DNA from: Legionella londiniensis
GTDB lineage: Bacteria; Pseudomonadota; Gammaproteobacteria; Legionellales; Legionellaceae
Reading direction: 5' to 3'
Length of the DNA: 34,878 nt
Assembly (NCBI RefSeq): GCF_001467825.1
Contig: NZ_LNYK01000014.1
Span: forward strand, 1 to 34,878
Every line of letters begins with the position of its first letter. The first letter of the stretch is position 1. Shown here piece after piece: positions 17,096 through 26,147 of this stretch. Under the pieces are notes generated by a model. The model did not search any database. It worked only from the letters and a program-made list of their open reading frames with translations, and was not told the origin of the DNA. Position numbers and translations under genes: made by a program.

Positions 17096-18511
17096 GTGAA
17101 ATCTTCAATAAGAAAATTTTTATTAATCAATCTCCTTTTGGCAATTACGATTACCACAACGTTGACTGCCATTGGAAATTATTACCTGGATCAAAAAGAT
17201 ATTCAGGAACATCTTGATACCTTAATGGCCATCTCGGCTTTATCCTATCAGGCACTGTTGGGAGACGATGTGCATCAGCGCCCTATTCCTAAAATCCAGA
17301 ATGCACTGAATAAAATTCCCGAAAAGATAGAATCCTATTATCAGCAACCGTTGATAAATGATATGTCCCCGGAACATTATTTGGATAAATTTAATTTCCA
17401 GGTATGGACTGACGGGGGAAAATTACTGCTGCACTCTGCCAGCGCCCCTCGAGTGCCGCTCATGGCAGAAACAGACGGCTTCAACGATAGAATCATTGAT
17501 AACCAAAAGTGGCGGGTATTCACTGCATATAATGAAAAAGCCGGTGTCCGCACAGTACTTGCTGAACGGTATGATACACGAAATGAACTTGGCCAGCGTA
17601 TTGCACAGGACGATTTATACATCATGCTGCTGACCTTTCCCTTATCCGGCCTCCTTATCTGGATTATTATCGGGCGGGGCCTGGATAGCCTGGACCGCGT
17701 TGCTCAGGAAGTAGCAAACCGTGCCCCCAGTCATTTAGAGCCAGTCAATCTTCAGGAAGTTCCAGAAGAAATAAAGCCTGTCATTGACGAATTAAACAAA
17801 TTATTCAATCGCCTGAAAGAGGGGTTCGAACGTGAAAAACGGTTTGCGGCGGATGCGGCGCATGAATTGAGAACGCCGCTTGCCGCCTTAAAGGCTCAGG
17901 CACAGGTTGCTCTGAATACTAATGATCTGGAAGAAAAAAATATTGCCCTGCATAAGTTAATTGCCAGCGTCAACCGCAGCACCCATATAGTTCAACAGCT
18001 GCTGACGATGAGCAAACTGGTCCCTGAAACAGAAACAATTAATGATCTCGATGAGGTTAATCTTGCCAAAGTCACCCGGGAAATACTGGCAATGCTCGCT
18101 CCTTTCGCCGTAGAAAAACAGATTGAACTGGAGCTTATCCAGGATGACAATACCCCAAGCTTTGAGGGAAACCCAACTGCCATCGGCATATTGGTGCGCA
18201 ATCTCGTCGATAATGCCATTCGTTACAGCAAAGAGGAAAGCCGTGTCATAGTCCGTGTTTACACAGAAGATAATAACGTCGTACTGGAAGTGCGTGATAA
18301 CGGGCCTGGCATTCCCAAGGAATTGCAATCCAGAGTTTTTGAGCGCTTTTTCAGAGTGCTTGGGAATAAAAGCCCGGGAAGTGGATTAGGACTGGCAATA
18401 GTGCAACAGATTTGTTCTTTACATCATGGGCATGTCACCATTGAATCTCCAAGCGAAGGCACGGGATTGATAGTAAAAGTATATTTTCCCGTCAAGAAAG
18501 AAGAATCCTAA
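17096..18511 (+). CDS. pmrB: Sensor histidine kinase PmrB
   Basis: Inner-membrane kinase partner of PmrA. First membrane segment FLLINLLLAITITTTLTAIG, a periplasmic sensor of about 140 residues, second segment near IMLLTFPLSGLLIWIIIG, then a HAMP-like linker. The HisKA box has the phosphorylated His in DAAHELRTPL. The catalytic domain has the N box (LVRNLVDNAIRYS), G1 (DNGPGIP), F box (ERFFR) and G2 (GSGLGLAIV). No ATG is near: start is either GTG at 17096 (VKSSIRKF) or TTG at 17084; GTG is preferred because it begins directly with the basic segment before the first helix. It ends three bases before the convergent ruvA stop. Confidence 0.88.
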   Translation: MKSSIRKFLLINLLLAITITTTLTAIGNYYLDQKDIQEHLDTLMAISALSYQALLGDDVHQRPIPKIQNALNKIPEKIESYYQQPLINDMSPEHYLDKFNFQVWTDGGKLLLHSASAPRVPLMAETDGFNDRIIDNQKWRVFTAYNEKAGVRTVLAERYDTRNELGQRIAQDDLYIMLLTFPLSGLLIWIIIGRGLDSLDRVAQEVANRAPSHLEPVNLQEVPEEIKPVIDELNKLFNRLKEGFEREKRFAADAAHELRTPLAALKAQAQVALNTNDLEEKNIALHKLIASVNRSTHIVQQLLTMSKLVPETETINDLDEVNLAKVTREILAMLAPFAVEKQIELELIQDDNTPSFEGNPTAIGILVRNLVDNAIRYSKEESRVIVRVYTEDNNVVLEVRDNGPGIPKELQSRVFERFFRVLGNKSPGSGLGLAIVQQICSLHHGHVTIESPSEGTGLIVKVYFPVKKEES

Positions 18512-18514
18512 GCA

Positions 18515-19105
18515 TTAAACCTGGCTGGCCAGCCTTTGCAAAGCAAAGCGAATCAACTCTTCGGAGCTTTTTTGCCCGTCATTGATATGCTTCAAAGCTT
18601 TGATGGCTTCGTGCTGTTTATACCCTAAGGCTTCAAGCGCCGCAATCGCGTCATCTACAGCATTGATGCCGAATGAGCAGGCAGTTGGGATTTCAGTGAA
18701 CTGCCGAAGGCTGTCTTTCATTTCAACGACTAATCTTTGCGCGGTCTTTTTGCCAATGCCCGGCAATTTAGTCAGCGCCATGGCGTCTTGCTGGTTGATA
18801 TATGCGATAAACTCGTTTGGACTAATGCTTGAGAGTATTGCAATTGCCATTTTGGGGCCAATACCGTTCACTTTAATTAGGGCTCGAAATAAAGTTCTTT
18901 CCTGCTTATCCATAAAACCATACAGCAACAAAGCATCTTCACGGACCACAGTATGAATGTACAAGCTGATCTGGCCTTGTATCTTTTCCAGCGCAAAAAA
19001 AGTCTGTAAAGAAGTTTCAACATCATAGCCCACGCCATTCACGTTGATCACCAGCTTGCCAGGTTGATGAATATCAATAATTTGACCCTGCAACCAACCA
19101 ATCAT
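18515..19105 (-). CDS. ruvA: Holliday junction DNA helicase subunit RuvA
   Basis: 196-aa protein that binds four-way junctions as a tetramer and loads RuvB for branch migration. Domain I OB fold starts MIGWLQGQI; domain II carries two helix-hairpin-helix motifs (LIKVNGIGPKMAIAILS and LTKLPGIGKKTAQRLVVEM); domain III at the C-terminus (about 145-196) is the RuvB-contacting helical bundle (AALEALGYKQHEAIKAL). Its ATG shares one base with the ruvC stop (TAATG), so it is translationally coupled. ruvB is not next to it; the next gene is the convergent pmrB. Confidence 0.97.
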   Translation of the reverse strand: MIGWLQGQIIDIHQPGKLVINVNGVGYDVETSLQTFFALEKIQGQISLYIHTVVREDALLLYGFMDKQERTLFRALIKVNGIGPKMAIAILSSISPNEFIAYINQQDAMALTKLPGIGKKTAQRLVVEMKDSLRQFTEIPTACSFGINAVDDAIAALEALGYKQHEAIKALKHINDGQKSSEELIRFALQRLASQV

Positions 19106-19617
19106 TAAACTTTCCTTCTCTGCAAGCGCCTGGAGCGCCTCTGAAAATGCCCTTGCCGCATATGGCTGTGGCAGATTGCTATTGCCAAAGCATCGGCTGC
19201 ATCACTTTGCGGCGCCCGATTCAATTCCAGAATATTGACCACCATATGCTTGACCTGTTCCTTGTAAGCCGCACCGTAACCGACGATAGCCTGCTTGACT
19301 TCACGAGGGGAGTATTCATTTACAGAAAGCCGGTGAGAAGCGCAGGCCACCATAGCCACACCTCGGGCATGGCCAAGTTTTAAAGCAGAATTCGGATTTT
19401 GATGCATAAAGACCTGCTCTATTGCCACTTCTTCTGGCATATAATCTTCTAACAGCTGGCAGATGCCGTTAAAAATCTGCAGCAATCGCTCTCCTAACTC
19501 GCTGCCTGACGTTCTGATGCATCCGCTATCAATATATTGCAAATGCTGATTCTCCTGACTTATCAAGCCATATCCCGTGATACGAGAGCCTGGATCGATG
19601 CCAAGAATGATTGCCAT
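19105..19617 (-). CDS. ruvC: Crossover junction endodeoxyribonuclease RuvC
   Basis: 170-aa Holliday-junction resolvase with an RNase H fold, acting with RuvAB in recombinational repair. Catalytic acids: Asp8 in LGIDPGSRITGYG, Glu in VAIEQVF and the pair in SDAADALAIAICH. Basic C-terminus RRSRRLQRRKV. The start codon overlaps the yebC stop by one base (TAATG) and its own stop overlaps ruvA by one base, a tightly coupled yebC-ruvC-ruvA operon as in many proteobacteria. Confidence 0.97.
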   Translation of the reverse strand: MAIILGIDPGSRITGYGLISQENQHLQYIDSGCIRTSGSELGERLLQIFNGICQLLEDYMPEEVAIEQVFMHQNPNSALKLGHARGVAMVACASHRLSVNEYSPREVKQAIVGYGAAYKEQVKHMVVNILELNRAPQSDAADALAIAICHSHMRQGHFQRRSRRLQRRKV

Positions 19618-20360
19618 TAGCTCACATGCTCATTCAATATTGCTGGATATTCTGCGTTGCTGTAAACCGATTGCACATCGTCTAAGTCTTCCAATGCGTC
19701 AATCAGTTTTTCAAGGCTCTCTACCGCATCAGCATCCAATGGAACTTTTGTTTGTGCATGCATCGTAATTTCTGAATGCTCAATTTCAAATCCATTAGCT
19801 TCCAGCGCTGAAAGCATGCTGTGGTAAGTTTCAGCCGTGGTGATTATTTCTATTTGTCCCTGTTCTTGCAAAACGTCTTCTGCCCCATTTTCAATTGCGA
19901 CTTCAATTGCTTTTTCCTCGTTTGAAACAGGCGCGAGTAAAATTTCACCTTGTTTGCTGAACAAATAAGATACAGAACCATCAGTTCCTAAATTTCCTCC
20001 ATATTTGTTAAACGCATGCCTTACTTCAGAAACGGTCCTGTTTTTATTATCAGAAAGACAATCAACCAATATGGCAACGCCTCCAGGACCATAACCCTCA
20101 TAACGCATTTCCATCATGTTGCTGCCTTCCAGGCCGCCTACTCCACGTTTTACAGCGTTATCAATGGTTTCCCGCTTCATATTTGCTTTTAATGCCTTAC
20201 TGATAACATCGCGCAATCTGGCATTGGCAGACTCATCTCCGCCGCCCATGCGCGCCGCAACGGTAATTTCACGAATGAGCTTGGTAAAAATTTTGCCGCG
20301 TTTTGCGTCTTGTAACCCTTTGCGGAAACGAATATTCGCCCATTTACTATGACCTGCCAT
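19617..20360 (-). CDS. yebC: YebC/PmpR family protein
   Basis: 247 aa of the YebC/TACO1 family. The N-terminus MAGHSKWANIRFRKGLQDAKRGKIFTK region is highly conserved, as are GGDESANARLRDVI, EGYGPGGVAILVDCLSDNKNRT and the acidic central part. Earlier work assigned these proteins as transcription regulators; more recent work ties them to ribosome function at difficult (for example proline-rich) sequences, so the precise role here is left open. First gene of the yebC-ruvC-ruvA operon. The 426 bp upstream separate it from divergent hmgA. Confidence 0.95.
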   Translation of the reverse strand: MAGHSKWANIRFRKGLQDAKRGKIFTKLIREITVAARMGGGDESANARLRDVISKALKANMKRETIDNAVKRGVGGLEGSNMMEMRYEGYGPGGVAILVDCLSDNKNRTVSEVRHAFNKYGGNLGTDGSVSYLFSKQGEILLAPVSNEEKAIEVAIENGAEDVLQEQGQIEIITTAETYHSMLSALEANGFEIEHSEITMHAQTKVPLDADAVESLEKLIDALEDLDDVQSVYSNAEYPAILNEHVS

Positions 20361-20786
20361 TCAAAATACCTCTTACTCCAAACCAACATCAGGCAGCAAA
20401 GCGCCCAACGTTAGATAATTAAATACATAATTATACATCGTCGGATCATTAAAAAGAACGGCCTTTATATACCATCGTCCCTGACTCCAGATAAAAATCT
20501 AAACTCTACAGCCTTCAAAAACAAAAGACAAAATTAATTTAATGGAGTAGTGCAGAGATTTGGCCATAGCAAAATCATATCTTAATTAGATAATGCAATA
20601 TTTTTTTCATTCCAGATCAGTCTGGAACCTGTTTTCCAAGATAGAACAGGAGCTTTCTTATAAAAAGCTCCCTTCCCAAAATGATAATGTCTTGTCTTGT
20701 ATGATTTTCTGATATTGACTCTTCTACTCGACAATTTGATTTCATTCAGGCTATGCTTAATTCCTCGCAACCACAGGAGACATGCC
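20361..20786. other. 426-bp intergenic region between divergent yebC and hmgA
   Basis: No gene is supported here. It contains a compact cluster of three inverted repeats at 20610-20671 (separate entry) and otherwise AT-rich sequence that must carry promoters for both flanking genes. Weak frames in it, including a 62-codon minus-strand frame at 20582-20770 and the upstream extension of hmgA from 20697, have no ribosome binding site or recognisable family. Confidence 0.5.
20610..20671 (+). promoter_or_regulatory. Three consecutive hairpins in the hmgA leader
   Basis: A: TTCCAGA, loop TCAG, TCTGGAA (20610-20627). B: CCTGTT, 11-base loop, AACAGG (20628-20650). C: GGAGCTTT, loop CTTATAA, AAAGCTCC (20649-20671). 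B and C share two G residues, so they cannot both form completely. No T run follows C. They may be operators at DNA level or a folded RNA leader; this is inference from symmetry. Confidence 0.45.
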
Positions 20787-22052
20787 GTGTATTTAGCCGG
20801 ATTTGGAAATCACCACACCAGTGAAGCCATTCCTGGAGCTTTGCCCCTTCGGCAAAATTCCCCCCAGCAATGCAATTATGGACTTTATGCAGAGCAATTA
20901 AGCGGCACTGCTTTTACCCGTCCTCGGCATCAGAATTTATACAGCTGGCTGTATCGCATCCTTCCAAGTGTTCTCCAACAGGATTTTAAACCCTATAAAA
21001 AATTAATACAGGATGAATTTGTTACCAGTCTGCCGCCAAATCCATTACGCTGGTTCCCTCTGCAAGGTGACAATCTTGATAAAGATTTTATTGATGGCTT
21101 GTTTCATGTAGCGGGTACTTCATGCGTCAATGTGTATCTTTATCTATGTAACCAGTCTATGGTTAACCGTTTTATCGGCAATCATGATGGAGAACTGCTT
21201 TTTGTACCTTATCATGGCGCTATCCGCTTGCACACAGAATTCGGCAGGCTTGAAATCGCACCGGGTTTGATCGCCGTTATCCCTCGCGGCGTAAAATTCA
21301 AAGTCGAGTTGTTGCAGTCTGAAGCCCGGGGATACTTATGTGAAAACGGCGGTTCACCTTTAACATTGCCCGAGCTTGGCCCAATTGGCGCTAATGGGCT
21401 GGCCTACCCCCGTCATTTTCTTTATCCTGAAGCGGCTTTTGAAGAGTTGAATGAGGATGTCGAAATTATCTGTAAATATCAGGATAGCTGGTGGGTCACT
21501 CACAGTAACTATTCGCCATTAAATGTGGTTGCCTGGCATGGCAATTATGCTCCCTACTGTTATGATTTATCTTTGTTTAACACCATTAATACCGTAAGCT
21601 TTGATCATCCCGATCCCTCAATATTTACTGTACTGACTTCCCCAAGCGATACACCAGGCGTAGCCAACCTTGATTTTGTCATTTTCCCCCCGCGCTGGAT
21701 GGTTGCTGAACATACGTTTCGTCCGCCATATTATCACCGTAATATCATGAGCGAATTCATGGGTCTGGTGCTTGGAGCATATGACGCTAAAAAAGAAGGT
21801 TTTGAGCCAGGCGGGTTCAGTATTCATAATCGTTTGACAGCGCATGGCCCGGATAGAGATGCTTTCCAACAAGCCAGTACCCAAGCATTAAAGCCGGATT
21901 ATTATGCAAATACGCTGGCTTTTATGTTTGAGTCGTGCGATATCTGGCAAGTTACAAAAAAAGCATATATGCATGACTTAAGGCAAAAAAATTACACTGC
22001 CTGCTGGCAAGGCTTAAAAAAACAATTTACATACCCTGAGAGCCAGGCGTAA
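20787..22052 (+). CDS. hmgA: Homogentisate 1,2-dioxygenase
   Basis: Opens the ring of homogentisate to maleylacetoacetate in tyrosine/phenylalanine catabolism; in Legionella homogentisate is the precursor of the brown pyomelanin pigment. 421 aa. Starts [19 protein letters not shown], a family hallmark. Iron ligands are His and Glu in [14 protein letters not shown] and His in NRLTAHGPD. The start is GTG at 20787 with AGGAGA seven bases upstream; the ATG at 20782 is out of frame and stops after four codons. The other catabolic genes (hpd, fahA, maiA) are not in the window. Convergent with rpoS, 65 bp apart. Confidence 0.96.
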   Translation: MYLAGFGNHHTSEAIPGALPLRQNSPQQCNYGLYAEQLSGTAFTRPRHQNLYSWLYRILPSVLQQDFKPYKKLIQDEFVTSLPPNPLRWFPLQGDNLDKDFIDGLFHVAGTSCVNVYLYLCNQSMVNRFIGNHDGELLFVPYHGAIRLHTEFGRLEIAPGLIAVIPRGVKFKVELLQSEARGYLCENGGSPLTLPELGPIGANGLAYPRHFLYPEAAFEELNEDVEIICKYQDSWWVTHSNYSPLNVVAWHGNYAPYCYDLSLFNTINTVSFDHPDPSIFTVLTSPSDTPGVANLDFVIFPPRWMVAEHTFRPPYYHRNIMSEFMGLVLGAYDAKKEGFEPGGFSIHNRLTAHGPDRDAFQQASTQALKPDYYANTLAFMFESCDIWQVTKKAYMHDLRQKNYTACWQGLKKQFTYPESQA

Positions 22053-22117
22053 AAATCAGATAATATTCAAGGAATAGCCCGGAAACGATAAGATTGGCGC
22101 ATCAAATATCAACTGTG

Positions 22118-23149
22118 TTAAAACAAATCTTCCTGCGACAGCCCCATTTCTTCCAGTAAGCCGCGCAGGGTTTTTAACGCTTCTACTTGAATTTGGCGCA
22201 CACGCTCACGGGTCAGGTTAATTTCCTTGCCGACTTCTTCCAGTGTTGCTTTTTCAAAGCCGCGCAGGCCGAACCGCCTTGCTATGACCTGTTGCTGATT
22301 TTCGGTTAGCTCGTCAAGCAAGGTTTCAATATGAGCGCGCAAGTTTTCATTCGTTAGCAACTCAGCGGGATTGACACTGTTCTCATCCGGAATGGTTTCC
22401 AGTAAGGATTTATTTTCATCATGCCCAATAGGTATATCGACAGATGTGACTTTTTCATTTAAACCCAGTAATTTTTCTACATCTTCCAGAGGTTTATCGA
22501 CCATTTCTGCAATTTCTTCCGGGGAAGGCTCATGATCAAGCTTCTGAGTCAATTGTCTAGCGGCCCTTAAGTAGACATTCAGTTCTTTTACCACGTGAAT
22601 TGGCAGGCGAATGGTACGGGTTTGATTCATAATTGCACGTTCAATCGTTTGCCTGATCCACCATGTGGCATAAGTTGAAAAGCGAAAGCCACGCTCCGGA
22701 TCAAATTTTTCTACTGCTTTCATTAAGCCCAGATTGCCTTCTTCAATCAAATCCAGAAGGGGCAATCCCCTGTTTAGATAACGCCTGGCTATTTTAACCA
22801 CCAGGCGTAAATTGGATTCGATCATTTTTTTTCTGGCAGCAACATCTCCCCTTAAAGCAAGCTTTGAGTAGCGAATTTCTTCTTCTGCGGTCAATAAAGG
22901 AGAAAAGCCAATTTCACTGAGATAAATTTGTGTTGCATCCATGGCTTTTGCAACATTTTTACCGCGCTGATAGCTTGGAAATAAATCTTCATCACTGAAA
23001 TCAGGCTCTTCAATATCCTCTTCAGGATTGTCCAATGACTCCTCCTCAAAATCCAAATCGTCATCATCAGCCAAAGACATCGTTTTCTCGGTAAGATCAT
23101 CTACTTGAGCGGCATTTTTCGGTTCAGATGGTTGTTTTTTTGAGGTCAT
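22118..23149 (-). CDS. rpoS: RNA polymerase sigma factor RpoS
   Basis: Stationary-phase sigma factor; in Legionella it is needed for the transmissive phase and for growth in amoebae. 343 aa from [10 protein letters not shown] very acidic N-terminal segment ([27 protein letters not shown]) precedes region 1.2 ([21 protein letters not shown]). Region 2 has [37 protein letters not shown] and [17 protein letters not shown]; region 4.2 has the helix-turn-helix [30 protein letters not shown] is six bases before the chosen ATG; an upstream in-frame ATG at 23209 is less likely. nlpD lies directly upstream, as in most gammaproteobacteria, and probably carries an rpoS promoter. Confidence 0.97.
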   Translation of the reverse strand: MTSKKQPSEPKNAAQVDDLTEKTMSLADDDDLDFEEESLDNPEEDIEEPDFSDEDLFPSYQRGKNVAKAMDATQIYLSEIGFSPLLTAEEEIRYSKLALRGDVAARKKMIESNLRLVVKIARRYLNRGLPLLDLIEEGNLGLMKAVEKFDPERGFRFSTYATWWIRQTIERAIMNQTRTIRLPIHVVKELNVYLRAARQLTQKLDHEPSPEEIAEMVDKPLEDVEKLLGLNEKVTSVDIPIGHDENKSLLETIPDENSVNPAELLTNENLRAHIETLLDELTENQQQVIARRFGLRGFEKATLEEVGKEINLTRERVRQIQVEALKTLRGLLEEMGLSQEDLF

Positions 23150-23313
23150 TGTTTCACCTGTTCTAGTTTTAATCAACAATTTGCTGATGCAGTTTAAAGA
23201 GCATAGCAAAAACTGAATGAATTACCCACTAGAATAACAAGAATAACAAAAAAATTAACTGCAATAACAAGTAATTAACCTGGAAAAGCGTTTCCGTAAA
23301 ATAAAGGCTCTTC

Positions 23314-24138
23314 CTACCCCAATTTTAAATGATTCAAAGGATTAACCGGTTTTCCTGCTTTTCTGATTTCAAAATGCAGGCCCCAAAATCGCCTGCCTAC
23401 CAATCCCATTTCGGCTATAGCCTGTCCTGCGCGCACAGTCTCGCCTTCTTTTACAAGATTCCGCAAATTATTCGCATACGCGGTTAAATAGTGATCGCCA
23501 TGTTTAATGATTATTAAGTTACCGTAACCTGGCAGCCCATCCCCCGCATAAGCGACAATGCCTCCTCTTGCGGCATGAATTTTATCCCCTTTTTTACCTG
23601 CAATATCAATCCCTTTTTTTCCCAGCAAGGGGGCGTAATAGGTCATGACTTTACCCTGTGCTGGCCATATCCAGCCGCCAGGCTGTGCTGTCATTTGACT
23701 GTTTTTTCGGGTTTTGCCCGTCGCTTTTTGAGCAAGCACTTGTGGTTTTACCCTGTTTTTCGATGGCACAACAGGTTTAGGCGTGTACGGCCTTGTGATC
23801 CGTTTTGCTGATTTTGTTTTTCTTGAAGGCTCAATGGCTTGTATTAGTTTAATTTTTTGACCAACTTGCAGCAAATACGGGCTTTGCAAATGATTGATCG
23901 CAGCCAGTCGCCGATAATCCAGATCATATCGAAATGCAATGGCATATAAGGTTTCACCGCGACGAACCACGTGTTGTTTAGGCCTAATGCTTGCTGTTTT
24001 CCAATTGAGCTCTACAACCGGTGCAAGGCCTTCCCGCTGACCACAGCCGCACAGCAGTAAAGCAAGACAAAAAAACATAGATACTGAAGGATAAAAAAAA
24101 TGTCTGCGGTGATAACCATCCAGCCTGCAAGCCATCAT
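23314..24138 (-). CDS. nlpD: NlpD-type LysM/LytM lipoprotein
   Basis: Outer-membrane lipoprotein that in E. coli activates the amidase AmiC at the division site. About 274 aa. Lipobox in LLLCGC; LysM (VVRRGETLYAIAFRYDLDY to VGQKIKLI); a basic, Lys/Pro-rich linker; and a C-terminal LytM domain (WPAQGKVMTYYAP to NPLNHLKLG). The LytM metal site is degenerate: GKKGIDIAG lacks the first His and LHFEIR lacks the first His of HxH, as in activator-type NlpD, so it is not expected to be a hydrolase. The N-terminus offers ATG at 24147, 24138 and 24135; GGGT favours one of the last two. Confidence 0.92.
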   Translation of the reverse strand: MMACRLDGYHRRHFFYPSVSMFFCLALLLCGCGQREGLAPVVELNWKTASIRPKQHVVRRGETLYAIAFRYDLDYRRLAAINHLQSPYLLQVGQKIKLIQAIEPSRKTKSAKRITRPYTPKPVVPSKNRVKPQVLAQKATGKTRKNSQMTAQPGGWIWPAQGKVMTYYAPLLGKKGIDIAGKKGDKIHAARGGIVAYAGDGLPGYGNLIIIKHGDHYLTAYANNLRNLVKEGETVRAGQAIAEMGLVGRRFWGLHFEIRKAGKPVNPLNHLKLG

Positions 24139-24237
24139 GTTACCCATTCAAAGAGAGAATAATGAGTATATTTAAAATAAAACTATTCGAATAGTAGAGC
24201 TTTATCCTGAGCCAGGCGTTTGCGTTTACCATGGCAT

Positions 24238-24834
24238 TTATCCTTTTAGGGATTGATTAAAAATGTAAACGAGGATTAGTATCAATAATACCGACCAGCC
24301 TAAAATATCAATATACTTTCTTAAGCGGCCGAAAAAACGCTCTCCTGTAAAATATAATATGCCAGATACAAGAAAAAAACGCATCCCTCTTCCAACCAGG
24401 GAGCCTAGAATAAAAGGAGCGAGCGCCAGGTGCATTGCGCCTGCGGCTATGGTAAAAATCTTATAGGGAACCGGCGTGAAACCGGCTACTATGATAATCC
24501 ACACCCCATATTGAGTAAACCAATTCATAATTTGCTGATAGCTTTCCTGATAAGCACTATGAACCAGGTAGGGCTCAATGAATTCCATGCCGTATAGACC
24601 AATCATATAGCCAAAAAGTCCGCCTATGACCGAAAACAAAGTGGCAATACAGGCAAAATTCCAGGAACGCTTGGGAGAAGCAAGCCCCATGCTGATAAGC
24701 ATCACATCAGGCGGAATTGGAAAAAAAGATGATTCGGCAAAAGAAACGCCAGCCAAATAGTAAGGCGCATGTCGATGCGCTGACCAAAAAATCGTTTTAT
24801 CATAAAGATAAGAAAAAATTTTTAATATTCCCAA
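24238..24834 (-). CDS. VTT-domain membrane protein (YqaA/DedA-like)
   Basis: 198-aa inner-membrane protein of the SNARE-associated/VTT superfamily, YqaA branch. Motifs: SFAESSFFPIPPDVMLISMGLA (re-entrant segment with Glu and PIPPD), GYMIGLYG, and VAGFTPVPYKIFTIAAGAM, followed by GSLVGRGMRFFLVSGIL. DedA-type proteins take part in lipid carrier recycling and envelope homeostasis; the YqaA branch is not well defined, so no substrate is assigned. TTG start with GGAAGG six bases upstream; it overlaps the end of surE by 13 bases. Last gene of the lipoprotein-surE-VTT unit. Confidence 0.85.
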   Translation of the reverse strand: MGILKIFSYLYDKTIFWSAHRHAPYYLAGVSFAESSFFPIPPDVMLISMGLASPKRSWNFACIATLFSVIGGLFGYMIGLYGMEFIEPYLVHSAYQESYQQIMNWFTQYGVWIIIVAGFTPVPYKIFTIAAGAMHLALAPFILGSLVGRGMRFFLVSGILYFTGERFFGRLRKYIDILGWSVLLILILVYIFNQSLKG

Positions 24835-25580
24835 TTTAAACCTTCCATCCAGGTTGACACCTGTTCAAAAATTTTGTAATGCGTCATATCGAGATGTAAT
24901 GGGGTAATGGAAACAAATCCATGCATTACAGCGTGAAAATCAGTTCCTGGCCCGGCATCCGCCTCTGAGCCCGGGGGGCCAATCCAAAATATTGGGCGGC
25001 CTCGCGGATCCAATTCCTTAATCAACGGTTCGGCACTATGACGTGTTCCAAGACGGGTAACCGCTATGCCTTGAATCTTGTTAAGAGGTAAATCAGGGAC
25101 GTTAATATTCAAAATTGTCTGGGAAGGAAACCGATGCGTATTTAATTTTAAAACAATCTGGCGAGTGATGACCGCAGCCGTATCATAATGACGCACATTG
25201 TCTCCTACCATTGAAACAGCAATAGCTGGCAACCCAAGGTATCTGCCTTCCATAGCGGCTGCAACCGTGCCTGAATATAAAATATCATCTCCCAAATTTG
25301 CCCCGTCATTAATTCCTGAAACCACCATGTCAGCAACCGGGTCAAAAAAACCGGTTAGCGCCATATGTACGCAATCTGTAGGTGTGCCTTCAACGCTGTA
25401 AAAGCCGTTCTCAAGCTGTTTAACATGCAAGGGCTGAGTCAATGTTAATGAATTGCTGGCACCGCTTCGATTTCTATCCGGCGCCATCACGTCAATGTTC
25501 GCAACATGGGATAAAGCGCCTGCCAAAGCTCGAATGCCAGGAGAATACACGCCATCGTCATTACTTATCAGTATTCGCAT
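24822..25580 (-). CDS. surE: 5'/3'-nucleotidase SurE
   Basis: Metal-dependent phosphatase acting on nucleoside monophosphates, and in E. coli also on polyphosphate. 252 aa. Metal site: Asp8 and Asp9 in ILISNDDGV, Ser in SGASNSLTL and Asn in SGINDGANLGDDILYSGTVAAAMEG. The C-terminal arm for dimerisation (TDFHAVMHGFVSITPL) is present. GAGAGA precedes the ATG, in the end of the upstream lipoprotein gene, whose stop is two bases away. surE near nlpD-rpoS is the common gammaproteobacterial order, with pcm missing between them. Confidence 0.96.
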   Translation of the reverse strand: MRILISNDDGVYSPGIRALAGALSHVANIDVMAPDRNRSGASNSLTLTQPLHVKQLENGFYSVEGTPTDCVHMALTGFFDPVADMVVSGINDGANLGDDILYSGTVAAAMEGRYLGLPAIAVSMVGDNVRHYDTAAVITRQIVLKLNTHRFPSQTILNINVPDLPLNKIQGIAVTRLGTRHSAEPLIKELDPRGRPIFWIGPPGSEADAGPGTDFHAVMHGFVSITPLHLDMTHYKIFEQVSTWMEGLNWEY

Positions 25581-25582
25581 TT

Positions 25583-25963
25583 CTATCTCTCAGGAGATTC
25601 CAGCCATTTTACTACAGCCAATCGAATTTGGAGTTCTTCTTTATTTTTCTGCAATTGGGCTTTTAACTGAGGTTGATTCGTATTGTGCAGCAATGCTTGT
25701 TCTTGCCTGGCAATGGTTTCCTGGAGGTTTAAAATTTTTTTCCCAAAAGCCTGTGGACTGGTGCGCAACTCAAAAGCATACTCTTTCAGCTGCTGAGCAA
25801 TAGATTCCAATTTTTTACAGCTGATATGTCTTGGCGATTCGTCGGGGCACTTATCCAAAGCTTTTTGCAATGCTTTCGGATTTGTACTGTAATAATGCAC
25901 TTCATCAGCCGTGCATGCGCTAATCCATAACGACAGCGTAAGGAGTAAAACTTGTTTGAACAT
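25583..25963 (-). CDS. Small lipoprotein, EexN-like N-terminal half
   Basis: 126 aa. Signal sequence MFKQVLLLTLSLWISAC with a lipobox-like ISAC (Cys17). The mature protein starts TADEVHYYSTNPKALQKALDKC and has further cysteines in KCPDESPRHISC. The pattern (V..YY..NP.....L..C......C) resembles EexN-type entry-exclusion lipoproteins as I remember them, but the protein is longer. Its second half is a coiled coil (ESIAQQLKEYAFEL, then KILNLQETIARQEQALL to KNKEELQIRLAVVKWLE). It is two bases upstream of surE and clearly co-transcribed. Function unknown; a role in conjugation is not supported by the context. Confidence 0.75.
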   Translation of the reverse strand: MFKQVLLLTLSLWISACTADEVHYYSTNPKALQKALDKCPDESPRHISCKKLESIAQQLKEYAFELRTSPQAFGKKILNLQETIARQEQALLHNTNQPQLKAQLQKNKEELQIRLAVVKWLESPER

Positions 25964-26147
25964 TATTTACCTTATACTTAAATAAAAAGGATATATCCTT
26001 TGCCCTGCTTTGTGTTATAAGAACAAGCTCTTAAATGGCACTTTTTTGCTGGAATATAGTATCATCATCAGCCTTTGATGGCTATCTTGTAGACAGTACG
26101 CCATAGATTGAGTATCGTAAACCAATTTAATTTCGCGGTTAAACATT

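Noticed and set aside
20582-20770. 62-codon minus-strand frame between yebC and hmgA
   Set aside because: It lies over the hairpin cluster, has no ribosome binding site and no recognisable content.
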